Under the pieces are notes generated by a model. The model saw only the letters and a list, made by a program, of their open reading frames with translations, ran no database searches and was not told the origin of the DNA. A DNA stretch of 64,000 bases, from the IMG/VR virus record IMGVR_UViG_3300025073_000039, positions 1 to 64,000 of that record; one strand, given 5' to 3'. The position numbers were made by a program, and so were the translations under genes. This document shows, piece by piece, positions 6,918 through 14,904 of the stretch. The stretch is from a virus. Position 1 is the stretch's first letter; the number at the start of each line of letters is the position of its first letter.

Positions 6918-8117
6918 ATGGCGCAAAAACGCATGATAGATAAACGGATATCCACGTCTGACACAGTGTCAGGATTAGATATAAAAGCACAGTTAATTTT
7001 CACGTGGTCTATACCGCACGCTGACGACTTTGGACTACTACCTTTCAACCAAAAAAGACTCAAAGCGGAGATAGTTCCACTGCTAGATTTAAGTCTGGAA
7101 GACTTTGGAATCCAAGTGGAATCCATCTTGGAGGCGAAATTGTGGGAGGTCTTCGAATGGCAAAATGAGAAGTTTTTTCGCATCCCAAATTTTACAAAAT
7201 ATCAAACACTAAAAAACGACAGAAAACCTGTTACGTTAGCCAAAAATATCACTAGCTGGAAAGATTGGAATCCAACTGGATTCCAATCGGAATCCCAAGA
7301 GAAGCTAAGAGAAGCTAAGACAAGTAAAGCTAAAACTACCTTCTCTACATCGTCTGCAACCGCTAACGCGGTTGCATCCAATTCCGAGAAGGGTGAAATT
7401 CCGCCCCTTCGGGTCGGAACCTCACCCGTCCCTACCCCTCCGGGGGGGTTTTCTAAAACTTTAACCATCCAGGACGTGAAGACAGAAACTGATAGCGATG
7501 GGCCTTACGCGTCAGCGCCCAAAGCAAAGTCAAACAAAAATCCTGACGGCAGTTATGGCGACCCCGAAGTCAGCGCCATGATAAACGCTATTCGCGCCAA
7601 GACCGGCGCCGACCGTCTTAACGACTCGGTTAAGTTCACGCGCAACATCGGGCAAAATCTAGTAAGCCTAAAAAACAAACTCGGCGCCGGGCAGTTCTGG
7701 TTTAGGTTCGATAAGCTTTACGCTGATGAGTTCCATCGCAAAAATTTTACAAAGCCGGAATATATCTACCGCGAGATCGGAGCGTACGCCCCAAGCGACC
7801 CCCTCGAAGAAATCTGCCTTCGCCTAAAACGCATCATCTCTGGCTTCTGCTCTAACACCCCTGACGATGGCTTAAGTAAAATCATCTCAGACAATGTGGG
7901 GGAAGCCAGAATAAAAAAACACAATTTGGAGAGCGTGATTAACTGCTACCGGTCGGCCAGCAATGGCATCGAATTCGAAGTGGAAAAATTACGCACACTC
8001 GCCACGCCTGAGTTCATAAAAAAACTAGACGACATTCTGGCAGAAGACGGCATCACAATTTACAACACAGATGTCGCTCCGCTTGGGAGAGGGTGCCTTA
8101 TCAAAAAAAACACCTAA
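6918..8117 (+). CDS. Putative replication initiation/replisome organiser protein
   Basis: The product is 399 residues. The N-terminus (KRMIDKRISTSDTVSGLDIKAQ, WSIPHADDFGLLPFNQKRLK, then ..LWEVFEWQNEKFFRIPNFTKYQ) has the winged-helix arrangement seen in phage replication proteins whose middle carries a low-complexity linker. Here the linker (residues about 125-200) is Ser/Thr/Ala/Pro-rich and contains short tandem repeats at the DNA level (agagaagcta twice near 7300). The C-terminal 170 residues are globular with no motif I recognise. It likely binds the origin and helps load the helicase at 19490; this is inferred from N-terminal pattern and position. Confidence 0.6.
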   Translation: MAQKRMIDKRISTSDTVSGLDIKAQLIFTWSIPHADDFGLLPFNQKRLKAEIVPLLDLSLEDFGIQVESILEAKLWEVFEWQNEKFFRIPNFTKYQTLKNDRKPVTLAKNITSWKDWNPTGFQSESQEKLREAKTSKAKTTFSTSSATANAVASNSEKGEIPPLRVGTSPVPTPPGGFSKTLTIQDVKTETDSDGPYASAPKAKSNKNPDGSYGDPEVSAMINAIRAKTGADRLNDSVKFTRNIGQNLVSLKNKLGAGQFWFRFDKLYADEFHRKNFTKPEYIYREIGAYAPSDPLEEICLRLKRIISGFCSNTPDDGLSKIISDNVGEARIKKHNLESVINCYRSASNGIEFEVEKLRTLATPEFIKKLDDILAEDGITIYNTDVAPLGRGCLIKKNT

Positions 8118-8313
8118 AAAAACGGCTTTTTTTTTCTTGGCTAATCTTAGCCAAATAAAAAATGGGTGGCTATGGTATGACCTGCCGAGGCCTAAACCCC
8201 TCTTAAAAAGTATACCGCAAGGCAAAAAATGACGTCCTGGAGGTGTTTTGAGACGCCCCAAGACCTTTCTGCCAAAAAAGGCAAAAAAAGCGAAATTTTA
8301 AGAATTCATTTTT

Positions 8314-8568
8314 ATGACACAAAAAGTTGTAAAAAAAATGTCCGAAGAGGCAAAAAAAAGATTGGCAAAAATCCCCAAACCAAGGTGCTCATTTTGCCGT
8401 GCTCCAAAGTCGTATGGAAACCCCATCGAAGCGTGCCAAAATTGTCACCAAAATTTTTGTTACGATCACATCTTCGGCGGACAAATTTCTCAGAACAAAT
8501 TTGATAACAAAATTTACAACGTTTGCGCTTCTTGTAAAAAGAAATTTGGGTATATTAGTTTGGATTAA
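8314..8568 (+). CDS. Small zinc-finger protein
   Basis: The product is 84 residues. Cysteines occur as CSFC, CQNCHQNFCYDH and CASC, enough for two interleaved zinc sites of FYVE/RING or treble-clef type. A lysine-rich N-terminus precedes them. It stands alone between the replication gene and the module promoter at 8573. The 196 bases upstream (8118-8313) hold an 8-base-pair hairpin at 8137-8154 and no gene that I can support. The role is unknown, perhaps RNA or protein binding. Confidence 0.6.
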   Translation: MTQKVVKKMSEEAKKRLAKIPKPRCSFCRAPKSYGNPIEACQNCHQNFCYDHIFGGQISQNKFDNKIYNVCASCKKKFGYISLD

Positions 8569-8572
8569 AAAC

Positions 8573-8619
8573 TTATCCACAGCTTGACACTTGACAAGTG
8601 AACGAAAGTGTGATATAAT
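8573..8619 (+). promoter_or_regulatory. Module promoter: DnaA-box-like site, palindromic -35, TATAAT
   Basis: TTATCCACAG starts at 8573, the palindrome CACTTGaCAAGTG spans 8588-8600 with TTGACA at 8591-8596, and TATAAT is at 8614-8619 (17-base spacer). Transcription should begin near 8626, almost on the ATG at 8628. Confidence 0.9.
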
Positions 8620-8627
8620 ATATGCGT

Positions 8628-9161
8628 ATGAAAAAAGGAATGCGCTTCAAAATCCAAATCCGCTCCAACTGCCTTATATGTAATGGCGTTATTACGGTAA
8701 ATCGCTTTCGCACGTTCTGTAGTAAGAAGTGCCGCGATCGCGCCAGCAACATCAAATACGCTGATATGCATGCCGAGTGGCAGCGCAAAAGAAATGACGC
8801 TGTTAATTCTAAGCCATCCAAGAACAAAGTGAAGTGCCTTGATTGTGGAAGATATTATGTACAAGTCGGATCGCACGTGATCGCTCGCCACGGCTATGAA
8901 ACAGCGCGTGAGTATCGCGAACAGAATGGTTTAGATGTAAAGAAGGGCACAGTGCCGACTTGGTATCGCAAGATGAAGGGTGAACAAGCCATTGAGAACG
9001 AGACATATAAGAATATCATTTTCTCCGGCGCTCCGTTCCGATTTAAAAAAGGGCAGTTTGGCCCTGGTCAGTACAATCGCAGTGAAGAGACAATCGCGCG
9101 GTTAAAAAACTTAAGCCGTGTCCACAAAAAGAATATCTGCTATCGCGGTGATAAAAAATAA
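8628..9161 (+). CDS. Ros/MucR-like zinc-finger transcription regulator
   Basis: The product is 177 residues from MKKGMRFK. An ATG two codons upstream would sit too close to the -10 box. An N-terminal zinc finger (CLICN...FCSKKC) is followed by a segment strongly like the Ros/MucR domain: VKCLDCGRYYVQVGSHVIAR, then HGYETAREYREQNGL, matching C..C.k....L..H...HG.t..eYr..wgL. The C-terminal third is basic. The expected start of transcription is within two bases of this ATG, so the mRNA is probably leaderless. As first gene of the operon it may regulate the shared promoter modules, although this is inference. Confidence 0.72.
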   Translation: MKKGMRFKIQIRSNCLICNGVITVNRFRTFCSKKCRDRASNIKYADMHAEWQRKRNDAVNSKPSKNKVKCLDCGRYYVQVGSHVIARHGYETAREYREQNGLDVKKGTVPTWYRKMKGEQAIENETYKNIIFSGAPFRFKKGQFGPGQYNRSEETIARLKNLSRVHKKNICYRGDKK

Positions 9162-9163
9162 TT

Positions 9164-9373
9164 ATGCGTTTCAACGGTAAAGAGACAAATTCAAACGGCG
9201 TGGAAATATTTTCTTTCTCACTCGGCATAGAAGAATTGAAACTATTGCGCGGAATATTGCGTGATAGCCACGAGCGCATGCCGAAGATAACCGAAACCAT
9301 GCAGGTGCGCAGTCGTTTAAGCAACATGCGCTCTAATGTAGAAAAAACATTATCATCTTATGAAAAAATTTGA
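9164..9373 (+). CDS. Hypothetical small protein
   Basis: The product is 69 residues, mostly helical, with a hydrophobic beta start (VEIFSFSLGIEELKLLRGIL) and a basic helical tail. It lies two bases after the regulator gene and its end overlaps the next start by 14 bases, so it is part of the same operon. No family is recognised. Confidence 0.55.
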   Translation: MRFNGKETNSNGVEIFSFSLGIEELKLLRGILRDSHERMPKITETMQVRSRLSNMRSNVEKTLSSYEKI

Positions 9374-9878
9374 AAAGTATACTACCACACTGGGGATGAA
9401 CTGTGTCGTAAACGTGCTGGTCGACGATGAGGACGCTTGGATACTAGAACAAAAACCATGGCATTTTGCTTACGGTCAGAAGAAGCTACCTTTCATAACC
9501 GTGATGGTTGATCCTGTAAAACAGCATAGGAGAATGCTCCATCATATAGTTCTTTGCGGTGAGAACAAGTGCTCTACCGCATGTGGTATAATCCACATTA
9601 ATGGCGACACCACCGACAATCGTAAATCAAATTTAAAAAAAATTAGTTTCGCGTTTAGCCAAACGATGCGCGCTAATAGAACTGACACAAAGAGTGGATA
9701 CCGCGGGGTATATTATAGAGCTGACAACAAAAATCTTCCTTGGATTGCGGTTGTGAAATGTGAAGGAAAGAGGCAGCACCTTGGCGCTTATGCTACAAAA
9801 GAGGAAGCGGCGCAGATAGTGGATGATTTCAGGCGCGAAATATACGGTGATAAAATCCCTTTAAATTTAAAAAAATAA
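9360..9878 (+). CDS. HNH endonuclease with AP2-like DNA-binding domain
   Basis: The product is 172 residues. The N-terminal part has the HNH core in the form LHHIVLCG..., CGIIHINGDTTDNRKSNLKK (His, then the D.R..NL signature). The C-terminal part (SGYRGVYYRADNKNLPWIAV ... HLGAYATKEEAAQIVDDF) is a textbook AP2-type DNA-binding domain. Such HNH-AP2 proteins are free-standing homing endonucleases common in phages, which cut a specific site and spread their own gene. It sits within an operon without breaking another gene, so there is no evidence of recent intron association. Confidence 0.85.
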   Translation: MKKFEKYTTTLGMNCVVNVLVDDEDAWILEQKPWHFAYGQKKLPFITVMVDPVKQHRRMLHHIVLCGENKCSTACGIIHINGDTTDNRKSNLKKISFAFSQTMRANRTDTKSGYRGVYYRADNKNLPWIAVVKCEGKRQHLGAYATKEEAAQIVDDFRREIYGDKIPLNLKK

Positions 9879-9881
9879 TAT

Positions 9882-10046
9882 ATGAACGAAAAAGAATACA
9901 AATTGGCGTTAGAGTTAATCGAAGTTCTGATGCTACGTGACCCGGAGCCAGGTGAGTATGACGGTCAAGTCCTTGGCCTCTTGGCTGACTTGGCAACGCG
10001 CTATGAAAACAAACACCCGAAAGTTTTAAAGCGTAATAAAAAATAA
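9882..10046 (+). CDS. Hypothetical 54-residue protein
   Basis: The frame begins at an ATG three bases after the endonuclease gene and ends at TAA. It reads MNEKEYKLALELIEVL..., an acidic amphipathic helix, then DPEPGEYDGQVLGLLADL and a basic tail. The regular spacing and operon position support it as a gene. No function can be suggested. Confidence 0.55.
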   Translation: MNEKEYKLALELIEVLMLRDPEPGEYDGQVLGLLADLATRYENKHPKVLKRNKK

Positions 10047-10050
10047 TTTT

Positions 10051-10440
10051 ATGCCGAAGAAAACTAAACTACGTGATGAGCGGTTGGGCAAGCAGCAGAG
10101 CGACAAGACCATTATTGTAAAACCAAAATTTGCCTATGATGATAAGCCGTGGTTTGTTAACAATGATGACAAAAAGATAGAGCGATTGGATATATATCAA
10201 TATGATATAGGATACGGCGCGGGGTGCGGAGAAAATTGTTGTGAAGAGTGTGAGAGAAAAAATGGATGTTGGATAATAATTCGCTACCATGGTGTGAATA
10301 AGCGGGGAGACGAACAAGATCTAGATGAATGCGAACTGTTCTCTACTAAAGAAGAGGCGATTGAGTCAATAAGAAAATCATTCACGAGAGACGCTGAGTA
10401 TAAAATCGCGGAATACCTAAGTTCTAAAAAGGAAAAATAA
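10051..10440 (+). CDS. Hypothetical protein with a cysteine cluster
   Basis: The product is 129 residues. A tight central cluster, CGENCCEECERKNGC, provides five cysteines and could bind zinc. It is flanked by an N-terminal basic region and by a C-terminal domain (WIIIRYHGVNKRG, ELFSTKEEAIESIRKSF) that resembles small phage alpha/beta folds. It is co-directional with its neighbours, four bases from each. No family is recognised. Confidence 0.6.
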   Translation: MPKKTKLRDERLGKQQSDKTIIVKPKFAYDDKPWFVNNDDKKIERLDIYQYDIGYGAGCGENCCEECERKNGCWIIIRYHGVNKRGDEQDLDECELFSTKEEAIESIRKSFTRDAEYKIAEYLSSKKEK

Positions 10441-10444
10441 TTTT

Positions 10445-10594
10445 ATGCCAAAACTCACATGGGCTGATCTCGCTAAAGGCGGAAAAGCGTTGACGCTAAA
10501 ACAAATTAACGAATTGATAAAATTGTGTGACGCTGAGTCGGAAGAATGGTCTCACTTTAAAAAAGTTTTACTGAAATTAAAAAAGAAAAAATAA
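10445..10594 (+). CDS. Hypothetical 49-residue protein
   Basis: ATG at 10445, TAA at 10592-10594. It reads MPKLTWADLAKGGKALTLKQ... and ends in a lysine run. It is packed between two genes with short spacers and the usual A/T-rich start context. The role is unknown. Confidence 0.5.
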   Translation: MPKLTWADLAKGGKALTLKQINELIKLCDAESEEWSHFKKVLLKLKKKK

Positions 10595-10596
10595 TT

Positions 10597-11109
10597 ATGC
10601 GTGCTGATCTCGAAAAGAAATTAATTTTTATTGACTGTGAGGCTAACGGCAGATGTCCGGGGCGTGGGCTCATGACTGAGTTCGGCGCAGTGGCATACTC
10701 CACGCGCGAAACTTTCCATGGGAGTTTGGTAGAATGCGACAACACGTCCGCTCAAGTAGAATTCCCTTACGATAAATTGTTCGATCTGGTTAAAACAAAA
10801 AAGGTAATGGAAGATTTCGCGGCGTGGCTCATTACAATTGTTGGGACTGAAAAGCCGGTTTTCGTTTCTGACAATCCGGCATTCGATTGGCAGTGGATAA
10901 ATTATTATTTTTGGAACTACACTGAAATCGGAAATCCATTCGGACATTCGGCGCGAAGAATTTCAGACTTCTACGCTGGGCTTAAAAATGATTTCGCTGA
11001 TAGCCAGCGCTGGAAGAAATTAAGAAAAACAAATCACGACCATAATCCAGTACATGACGCTCTTGGCAATGTCGAAGCCTTTGAGCGCATGCTAAATGGG
11101 GAAAGATAA
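10597..11109 (+). CDS. DEDD-family 3'-5' exonuclease
   Basis: The product is 170 residues. Exo I is FIDCEANGRCPGRGLMTEFG (D and E two apart, then the conserved E.G), Exo II is FVSDNPAFDWQWI and Exo III is HNPVHDALGNVEAF, with the D and the upstream His of the DEDDh type. The chain is about the length of a stand-alone RNase T/DnaQ-like exonuclease. It likely trims 3' ends of DNA or RNA during replication or nucleotide recycling. The neighbourhood has small accessory genes and offers no further hint. Confidence 0.85.
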   Translation: MRADLEKKLIFIDCEANGRCPGRGLMTEFGAVAYSTRETFHGSLVECDNTSAQVEFPYDKLFDLVKTKKVMEDFAAWLITIVGTEKPVFVSDNPAFDWQWINYYFWNYTEIGNPFGHSARRISDFYAGLKNDFADSQRWKKLRKTNHDHNPVHDALGNVEAFERMLNGER

Positions 11110-11121
11110 TTAAATAAAAAT

Positions 11122-11397
11122 ATGATGCCAAAATATACCGCAGTAGTTTTAAGAGCCATGTGTAGGGCTGTTAAAGCCAGTTACAAAAAAATTGATTTCA
11201 AAAAACCGGATTGGTTTCACGAATTCAGTTGGACTGTTGAGAAAGAAAATAATTTTATCAAATGGTTGACAAACTATCTGATGGGCACAAAAGAAGCGCG
11301 CAAAGAAATGATGCGCTTTCCGTCTAAAGACCCGAAGAACGTGAAGAGAACGGCGGAAGAGTTTGTCTTCAACTACGGTTGGAAACTTAAAGATTAA
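11122..11397 (+). CDS. Hypothetical protein
   Basis: The product is 91 residues. The start is MMPKYTAVV, and the second Met at 11125 is equally possible. The sequence is helical, with aromatic patches (KPDWFHEFSWTV, EEFVFNYGWKL) and a conserved-looking segment NNFIKWLTNYLM. No motif is recognised. It is probably co-transcribed with the exonuclease gene. Confidence 0.55.
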   Translation: MMPKYTAVVLRAMCRAVKASYKKIDFKKPDWFHEFSWTVEKENNFIKWLTNYLMGTKEARKEMMRFPSKDPKNVKRTAEEFVFNYGWKLKD

Positions 11398-11400
11398 ATT

Positions 11401-11496
11401 ATGAGAGTATTATTTGAACTTACGCTTGTCGCATTGGTCGTAGCGACGGGTTGGAAAATTTTAACTTACTTATTTAGATCTAAATCTAAAAAATAA
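11401..11496 (+). CDS. Single-span membrane micropeptide
   Basis: A 31-codon frame (MRVLFELTLVALVVATGWKI...) forms one hydrophobic helix with a basic tail LFRSKSKK, so it should insert in the membrane with its C-terminus inside. It directly precedes the prohibitin gene with four bases between, and both are membrane proteins, so a functional link is possible. Confidence 0.55.
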   Translation: MRVLFELTLVALVVATGWKILTYLFRSKSKK

Positions 11497-11500
11497 ATCT

Positions 11501-12340
11501 ATGGACGAATCAAACAAAACAAAATTAGTAATTTCCGGAATCGTATTAGTTGTCGCGTTAGTCGTTCTCGCGATTGTGAATCCATTTGTAGTCATCGCTG
11601 CCGGTTATAAAGGCGTGGTGCTCCACTGGGGTGCAGCGCAAGATAAGTCCCTTGACGCTGGCATTCATTGGGTGACCCCAATTTCGGAGAGTGTGGTTAA
11701 AATGGATATTCGTATCCAAAAAGAAGAAGTGGAAGCGTCAGCCGCATCAAAAGATTTACAAGTCGTAACATCAAAGGTGGCGATGAATTTCCATCTCGAT
11801 AGTGATAAAGTTAACCAACTCTATAAGAACATCGGTAAGGACTATAAGGAGCGCGTGATTGATCCTTCAATCCAAGAAGCGGTGAAATCAGCGACAGCAA
11901 AGTACACTGCCGAAGAGCTTGTCACTAAACGAGAGTTGGTTAAAGAAGACATCAAAACGTCTCTTAAAAGCCGATTGGCCACTGACTACATTATAGTGGA
12001 CGAGCTAAACATAATTAACTTTGACTTCTCGCCATCGTTTAACGCGGCGATTGAAGCGAAAGTGACGGCTGAGCAGAATGCCCTTGCTTCTAAAAATAAA
12101 TTGGAGCAAGTGAAGTATGAAGCGGAACAGCGAATCGCGACTGCTGAAGCGGAAGCTAAATCAATTCGTCTTCAGTCAGATGCCGCGAACAATGAAAAAT
12201 TTATTTCATTAAAAGCGCTTGAAGTGCAGTTGGAATTTGCCAAGCACTACAAGGGTGATATGCCTCAGACGTTATATATCGTGGCAGGAGCGAATGGGAC
12301 TTTGCCTGGGCCGTTAGGGATATTGAACCTTAATAAATAA
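11501..12340 (+). CDS. Prohibitin/stomatin-like SPFH-domain membrane protein
   Basis: The product is 279 residues. An N-terminal transmembrane helix (about 9-31) is followed by the SPFH domain: AGYKGVVLHWGAAQDKSLDA, GIHWVTPISESVVKMDIRIQ, then VVTSKVAMNFHLDSDKVNQL and DPSIQEAVKSATAKYTAEEL. The C-terminal coiled coil (EQNALASKNKLEQVKYEAEQ and on) ends in LYIVAGANGTLP. This is a full-length prohibitin homologue. In bacteria these form large membrane rings that modulate FtsH-type proteases and membrane organisation. A phage copy could protect or remodel the host membrane or protease, as an inference. Confidence 0.88.
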   Translation: MDESNKTKLVISGIVLVVALVVLAIVNPFVVIAAGYKGVVLHWGAAQDKSLDAGIHWVTPISESVVKMDIRIQKEEVEASAASKDLQVVTSKVAMNFHLDSDKVNQLYKNIGKDYKERVIDPSIQEAVKSATAKYTAEELVTKRELVKEDIKTSLKSRLATDYIIVDELNIINFDFSPSFNAAIEAKVTAEQNALASKNKLEQVKYEAEQRIATAEAEAKSIRLQSDAANNEKFISLKALEVQLEFAKHYKGDMPQTLYIVAGANGTLPGPLGILNLNK

Positions 12341-12343
12341 AAT

Positions 12344-12841
12344 ATGACACAAGCAGAATTTGATAATTTAAAAATCGGAGACATTATTAATGTGCTTCAG
12401 CATCTAGAGAATTGCTGTGCGTCTAGAGAGGCTCATAATTTTAATGGCTGTGATACTGTGACGGAGCAGGCTGTGGTGAATAAAATCGAAAATAAGGTGG
12501 TATATTTTACTTGTTTTGATACGCTTGGTAACGGTAAAGGCGCTTACGGGTGTAGCCATCCTTATGATGGTGTACGCGAACAAGTAAATACGCAAATTTT
12601 ATCAATTAATAAAACTAATTCTAAAAAATCTATGAGCTCAAATGTATTAGACTTTTTCCGCAACATGGCCGCCAGCGCGGAAGAAAAATTGTTAAAAGAA
12701 TTTGGCGTTGAAGATCCTATCGGCACACCAACCGAAGCCGGATTAAAATTAGCGCAGGAGATTCAGTACAAAACTGTGCGCCCACAAATCGTCGAAGTGG
12801 TTAAAAAGATGAAAGAAGAGCAAGAAAAAAATAAAGAATAA
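12344..12841 (+). CDS. Hypothetical two-part protein, possibly two fused genes
   Basis: The product is 165 residues. The first 95 residues form a small beta-rich cysteine/histidine-containing domain (LKIGDIINVLQHLENCCASR, CSHPYDGV). At 12632 an internal ATG (MSSNVLDFFRNMAAS) follows an A/T-rich stretch exactly like the start context of other genes here, and the C-terminal 69 residues look like an independent helical protein. Either a lost stop fused two genes or the second part is also made from its own start. The gene at 14440 shows the same design. Confidence 0.6.
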   Translation: MTQAEFDNLKIGDIINVLQHLENCCASREAHNFNGCDTVTEQAVVNKIENKVVYFTCFDTLGNGKGAYGCSHPYDGVREQVNTQILSINKTNSKKSMSSNVLDFFRNMAASAEEKLLKEFGVEDPIGTPTEAGLKLAQEIQYKTVRPQIVEVVKKMKEEQEKNKE

Positions 12842-12844
12842 ATT

Positions 12845-13234
12845 ATGTTTAAAAAAATCTTTAGCGTAGTCTGCGCTTGGATAGCGGCGATAGTCGGAAC
12901 GCCGATTGTGCTGATAGCGCTTGGCTATTTGTATAAGTTAGATCAGTTTATCTTTGGGCGGGTATTCCCCACTATGAGAGACGATGATAAGGGGATAGCG
13001 GCTGTGATGACCGTAGTGATTACTTTGGGTGTCGGCTTGTTCTTTACTGCCATCGTGATTGATAACGATTCTAACGCTGTGTACACGACTCATAAATGTA
13101 ATATTTGTAAAGAAAGATTAAAGATCGGTGAGGGGGCTCATCGGAGTTTAGAGGATGGAAGTTGCTTCTGTGTCTGTGATAAATGTAAGCCGACTGTCGT
13201 TTTTTACGATGGAGACGTAAAACCAAAAAGTTAA
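12845..13234 (+). CDS. Membrane protein with cytoplasmic zinc-ribbon tail
   Basis: The product is 129 residues. Two hydrophobic segments are clear (about 7-30 and 50-72). After the second, a C-terminal soluble tail carries HKCNICKERLKIGEGAHRSL and CFCVCDKCKP, a plausible zinc-binding module. It follows the prohibitin operon with three bases to the preceding gene. It may act with the other membrane proteins in this stretch, but no function is known. Confidence 0.6.
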   Translation: MFKKIFSVVCAWIAAIVGTPIVLIALGYLYKLDQFIFGRVFPTMRDDDKGIAAVMTVVITLGVGLFFTAIVIDNDSNAVYTTHKCNICKERLKIGEGAHRSLEDGSCFCVCDKCKPTVVFYDGDVKPKS

Positions 13235-13252
13235 TTAATTAATTTAAAAAAT

Positions 13253-13723
13253 ATGTTCGGACTATCAAAAAATAATGAATTATCTGAGAGGGTAAATTTC
13301 TTAGAGGAAGAACTCAAGCGTGTACGCGAAGAGCGTAACACAGCGCTTGATCATCTTCAAAGTATAAAATCTTTTACACTTAACGGCTGCACGCTAGACG
13401 AATGGTTGAAACAAAGGACGGATAATTTAAATCTGTTTCTTGATGAAGAATATAAAGCTAAAATGGCTGCGCAAGCGAACGAATTACAAGAGGGATTTTT
13501 AAGACAAACTGAAGCGATACGGCTTGCGCGAGAAAATGATAAAATCCAAATCGCGCAACTGACTACCAAAGTCGAAATGCTCGAAAAAGTAATCGATGTT
13601 GGCGGTGAAGTGGTGGACATCAAAGATTTGGTTAACAAACTAATCGCGAAGATGCCGGAGATCAAACTGGATAACATCTCAGTGAACGTTAACGCTAAGC
13701 CAGAGGCGAATATTAATAACTAA
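13253..13723 (+). CDS. Coiled-coil protein
   Basis: The product is 156 residues. The N-terminal 45 residues are heptad-like (ELSERVNFLEEELKRVREER), a middle helical stretch repeats the pattern, and the end (INVNVNAKPEANINN-like) is asparagine-rich. No catalytic motif or membrane segment is present. It is co-directional with its neighbours. Function unknown. Confidence 0.55.
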   Translation: MFGLSKNNELSERVNFLEEELKRVREERNTALDHLQSIKSFTLNGCTLDEWLKQRTDNLNLFLDEEYKAKMAAQANELQEGFLRQTEAIRLARENDKIQIAQLTTKVEMLEKVIDVGGEVVDIKDLVNKLIAKMPEIKLDNISVNVNAKPEANINN

Positions 13724-13728
13724 ATCGT

Positions 13729-14286
13729 ATGGCTCTTGCCGGACTTACCCCTTTCTGGGGTTCATGGGGCGACAAGTACGGACAATCTACTTATACTACC
13801 GCTGGGTCAGTAACAGCCAGCGGTAGTGGCGGTGGTATGAGCGCGGGAAGCGTCTACGCGCTTCAGCAGCAACTTGAAAAAGAGATGCGTGAAGCTATTT
13901 CGTCTCGAAAGATGATGCCGCCAATGTTATCGCAAAAAATGATGGTATCACCCAAAATGTTTGAAAATTTGGATTTTAAAATTGGTGTTGATGTGGCGCG
14001 TGATACTAGGACTTGTCCGAACTGCTCTTATGTAGAGACCATGACCTGCGTGTATAGCAGACGTAATCCTGATATCTGCCCTAAATGTGGTTGGGACCAT
14101 CGGAGAAGTTATCAAGAAGACATGGAGCAACGCCATCGCCAACAGACTGAGGAGATGTTGTATATAACTCGTGACGGTGAGCTGACTGTCAGATCCGCGA
14201 AAGTCAGAGGCGAAATAAAATTACCGCCAAGTAAAAATGCTTCTTACAAGAAATTGTATTTGCGAGCGTTAAAATTAAGAAAATAA
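13729..14286 (+). CDS. Zinc-ribbon protein of unknown function
   Basis: The product is 185 residues. The N-terminal 35 residues are glycine/serine-rich, a methionine-rich stretch (SRKMMPPMLSQKMMV) follows, and a four-cysteine zinc ribbon is visible as TCPNCSYVETMTC and ICPKCGWDHRRSY. A mixed helix/strand tail ends in lysines. No family is recognised. Confidence 0.6.
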   Translation: MALAGLTPFWGSWGDKYGQSTYTTAGSVTASGSGGGMSAGSVYALQQQLEKEMREAISSRKMMPPMLSQKMMVSPKMFENLDFKIGVDVARDTRTCPNCSYVETMTCVYSRRNPDICPKCGWDHRRSYQEDMEQRHRQQTEEMLYITRDGELTVRSAKVRGEIKLPPSKNASYKKLYLRALKLRK

Positions 14287-14290
14287 TTTT

Positions 14291-14425
14291 ATGTCAGGAA
14301 AAAAAAGTAAAAATAGGAAATCAAAATATGAGCGTCAGAAAAAGCGCACGGATGTCAACCGCGCCAATCGGCGCGCTCGGCATGAGAAGCGACTGGCAAA
14401 AAAGGTCGAAGAAAAATCTGTGTAA
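14291..14425 (+). CDS. Very basic 44-residue protein
   Basis: ATG at 14291, TAA at 14423-14425. More than a third of the residues are Lys or Arg (GKKSKNRKSKYERQKKRTD and so on). It resembles a nucleic-acid-coating peptide or a ribosomal-protein-like basic tail. The start is preceded by aattttATG as in real genes here. The role is only suggested by charge. Confidence 0.5.
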   Translation: MSGKKSKNRKSKYERQKKRTDVNRANRRARHEKRLAKKVEEKSV

Positions 14426-14439
14426 TATAATTACTCATT

Positions 14440-14904
14440 ATGAAAATTAGTGAATCAAAGGGTAAGTTACGTGTCGGCGACTGGGTCAGGACAAATGGTA
14501 GCGACTGCGCTAGCAGCACTAGCTGTTTTGAAGGGGAGGTCGGTGAAATAATAGGTGACGGATTCTATGTTTTTCAAAACGAAAAACAAGGCGATAAAGG
14601 AACTATCCAGCCGTCTTCTCTTGGATATAAATACAGCTGGGCAATTAAGTTTGAAAATCCAAATGAAATTGAAATTATTAAATCTAAAAATAATAATATG
14701 AGTTTAACAGAAAAATTAGCGTTAACATTAACTCCGGAGCCGTTTAAGACTTTCCGGAAACTTGGTATCACGAATGGTGATAACATTTTGACTGATGATG
14801 GCGTAAAAGTGTATCTCTCTTGGCGCTTGGGTAAGGATGCGGGTGAATTTAAAAAAGACGTTTGCGATGAGATGTTGGCTGAGCAGGAGAAAGAAAAGAA
14901 ATAA
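14440..14904 (+). CDS. Hypothetical two-part protein, possibly two fused genes
   Basis: The product is 154 residues. The first 85 residues include a small beta-barrel-like part (KLRVGDWVRTNGSD, EGEVGEIIGDGFYVFQN). An internal ATG at about 14698 (MSLTEKLALTLTPEPFK) follows an asparagine/lysine run and an A/T-rich context, and begins a separate 69-residue helical module. The arrangement mirrors the gene at 12344, which also ends in a glutamate/lysine-rich helix. A hairpin follows at 14911-14930. Confidence 0.6.
   Translation: MKISESKGKLRVGDWVRTNGSDCASSTSCFEGEVGEIIGDGFYVFQNEKQGDKGTIQPSSLGYKYSWAIKFENPNEIEIIKSKNNNMSLTEKLALTLTPEPFKTFRKLGITNGDNILTDDGVKVYLSWRLGKDAGEFKKDVCDEMLAEQEKEKK

Noticed and set aside
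7430-7460. Programmed frameshift at the G7 tract in the replication protein gene
   Set aside because: The frame is open across the tract in the annotated phase and no alternative frame gives a sensible extension.
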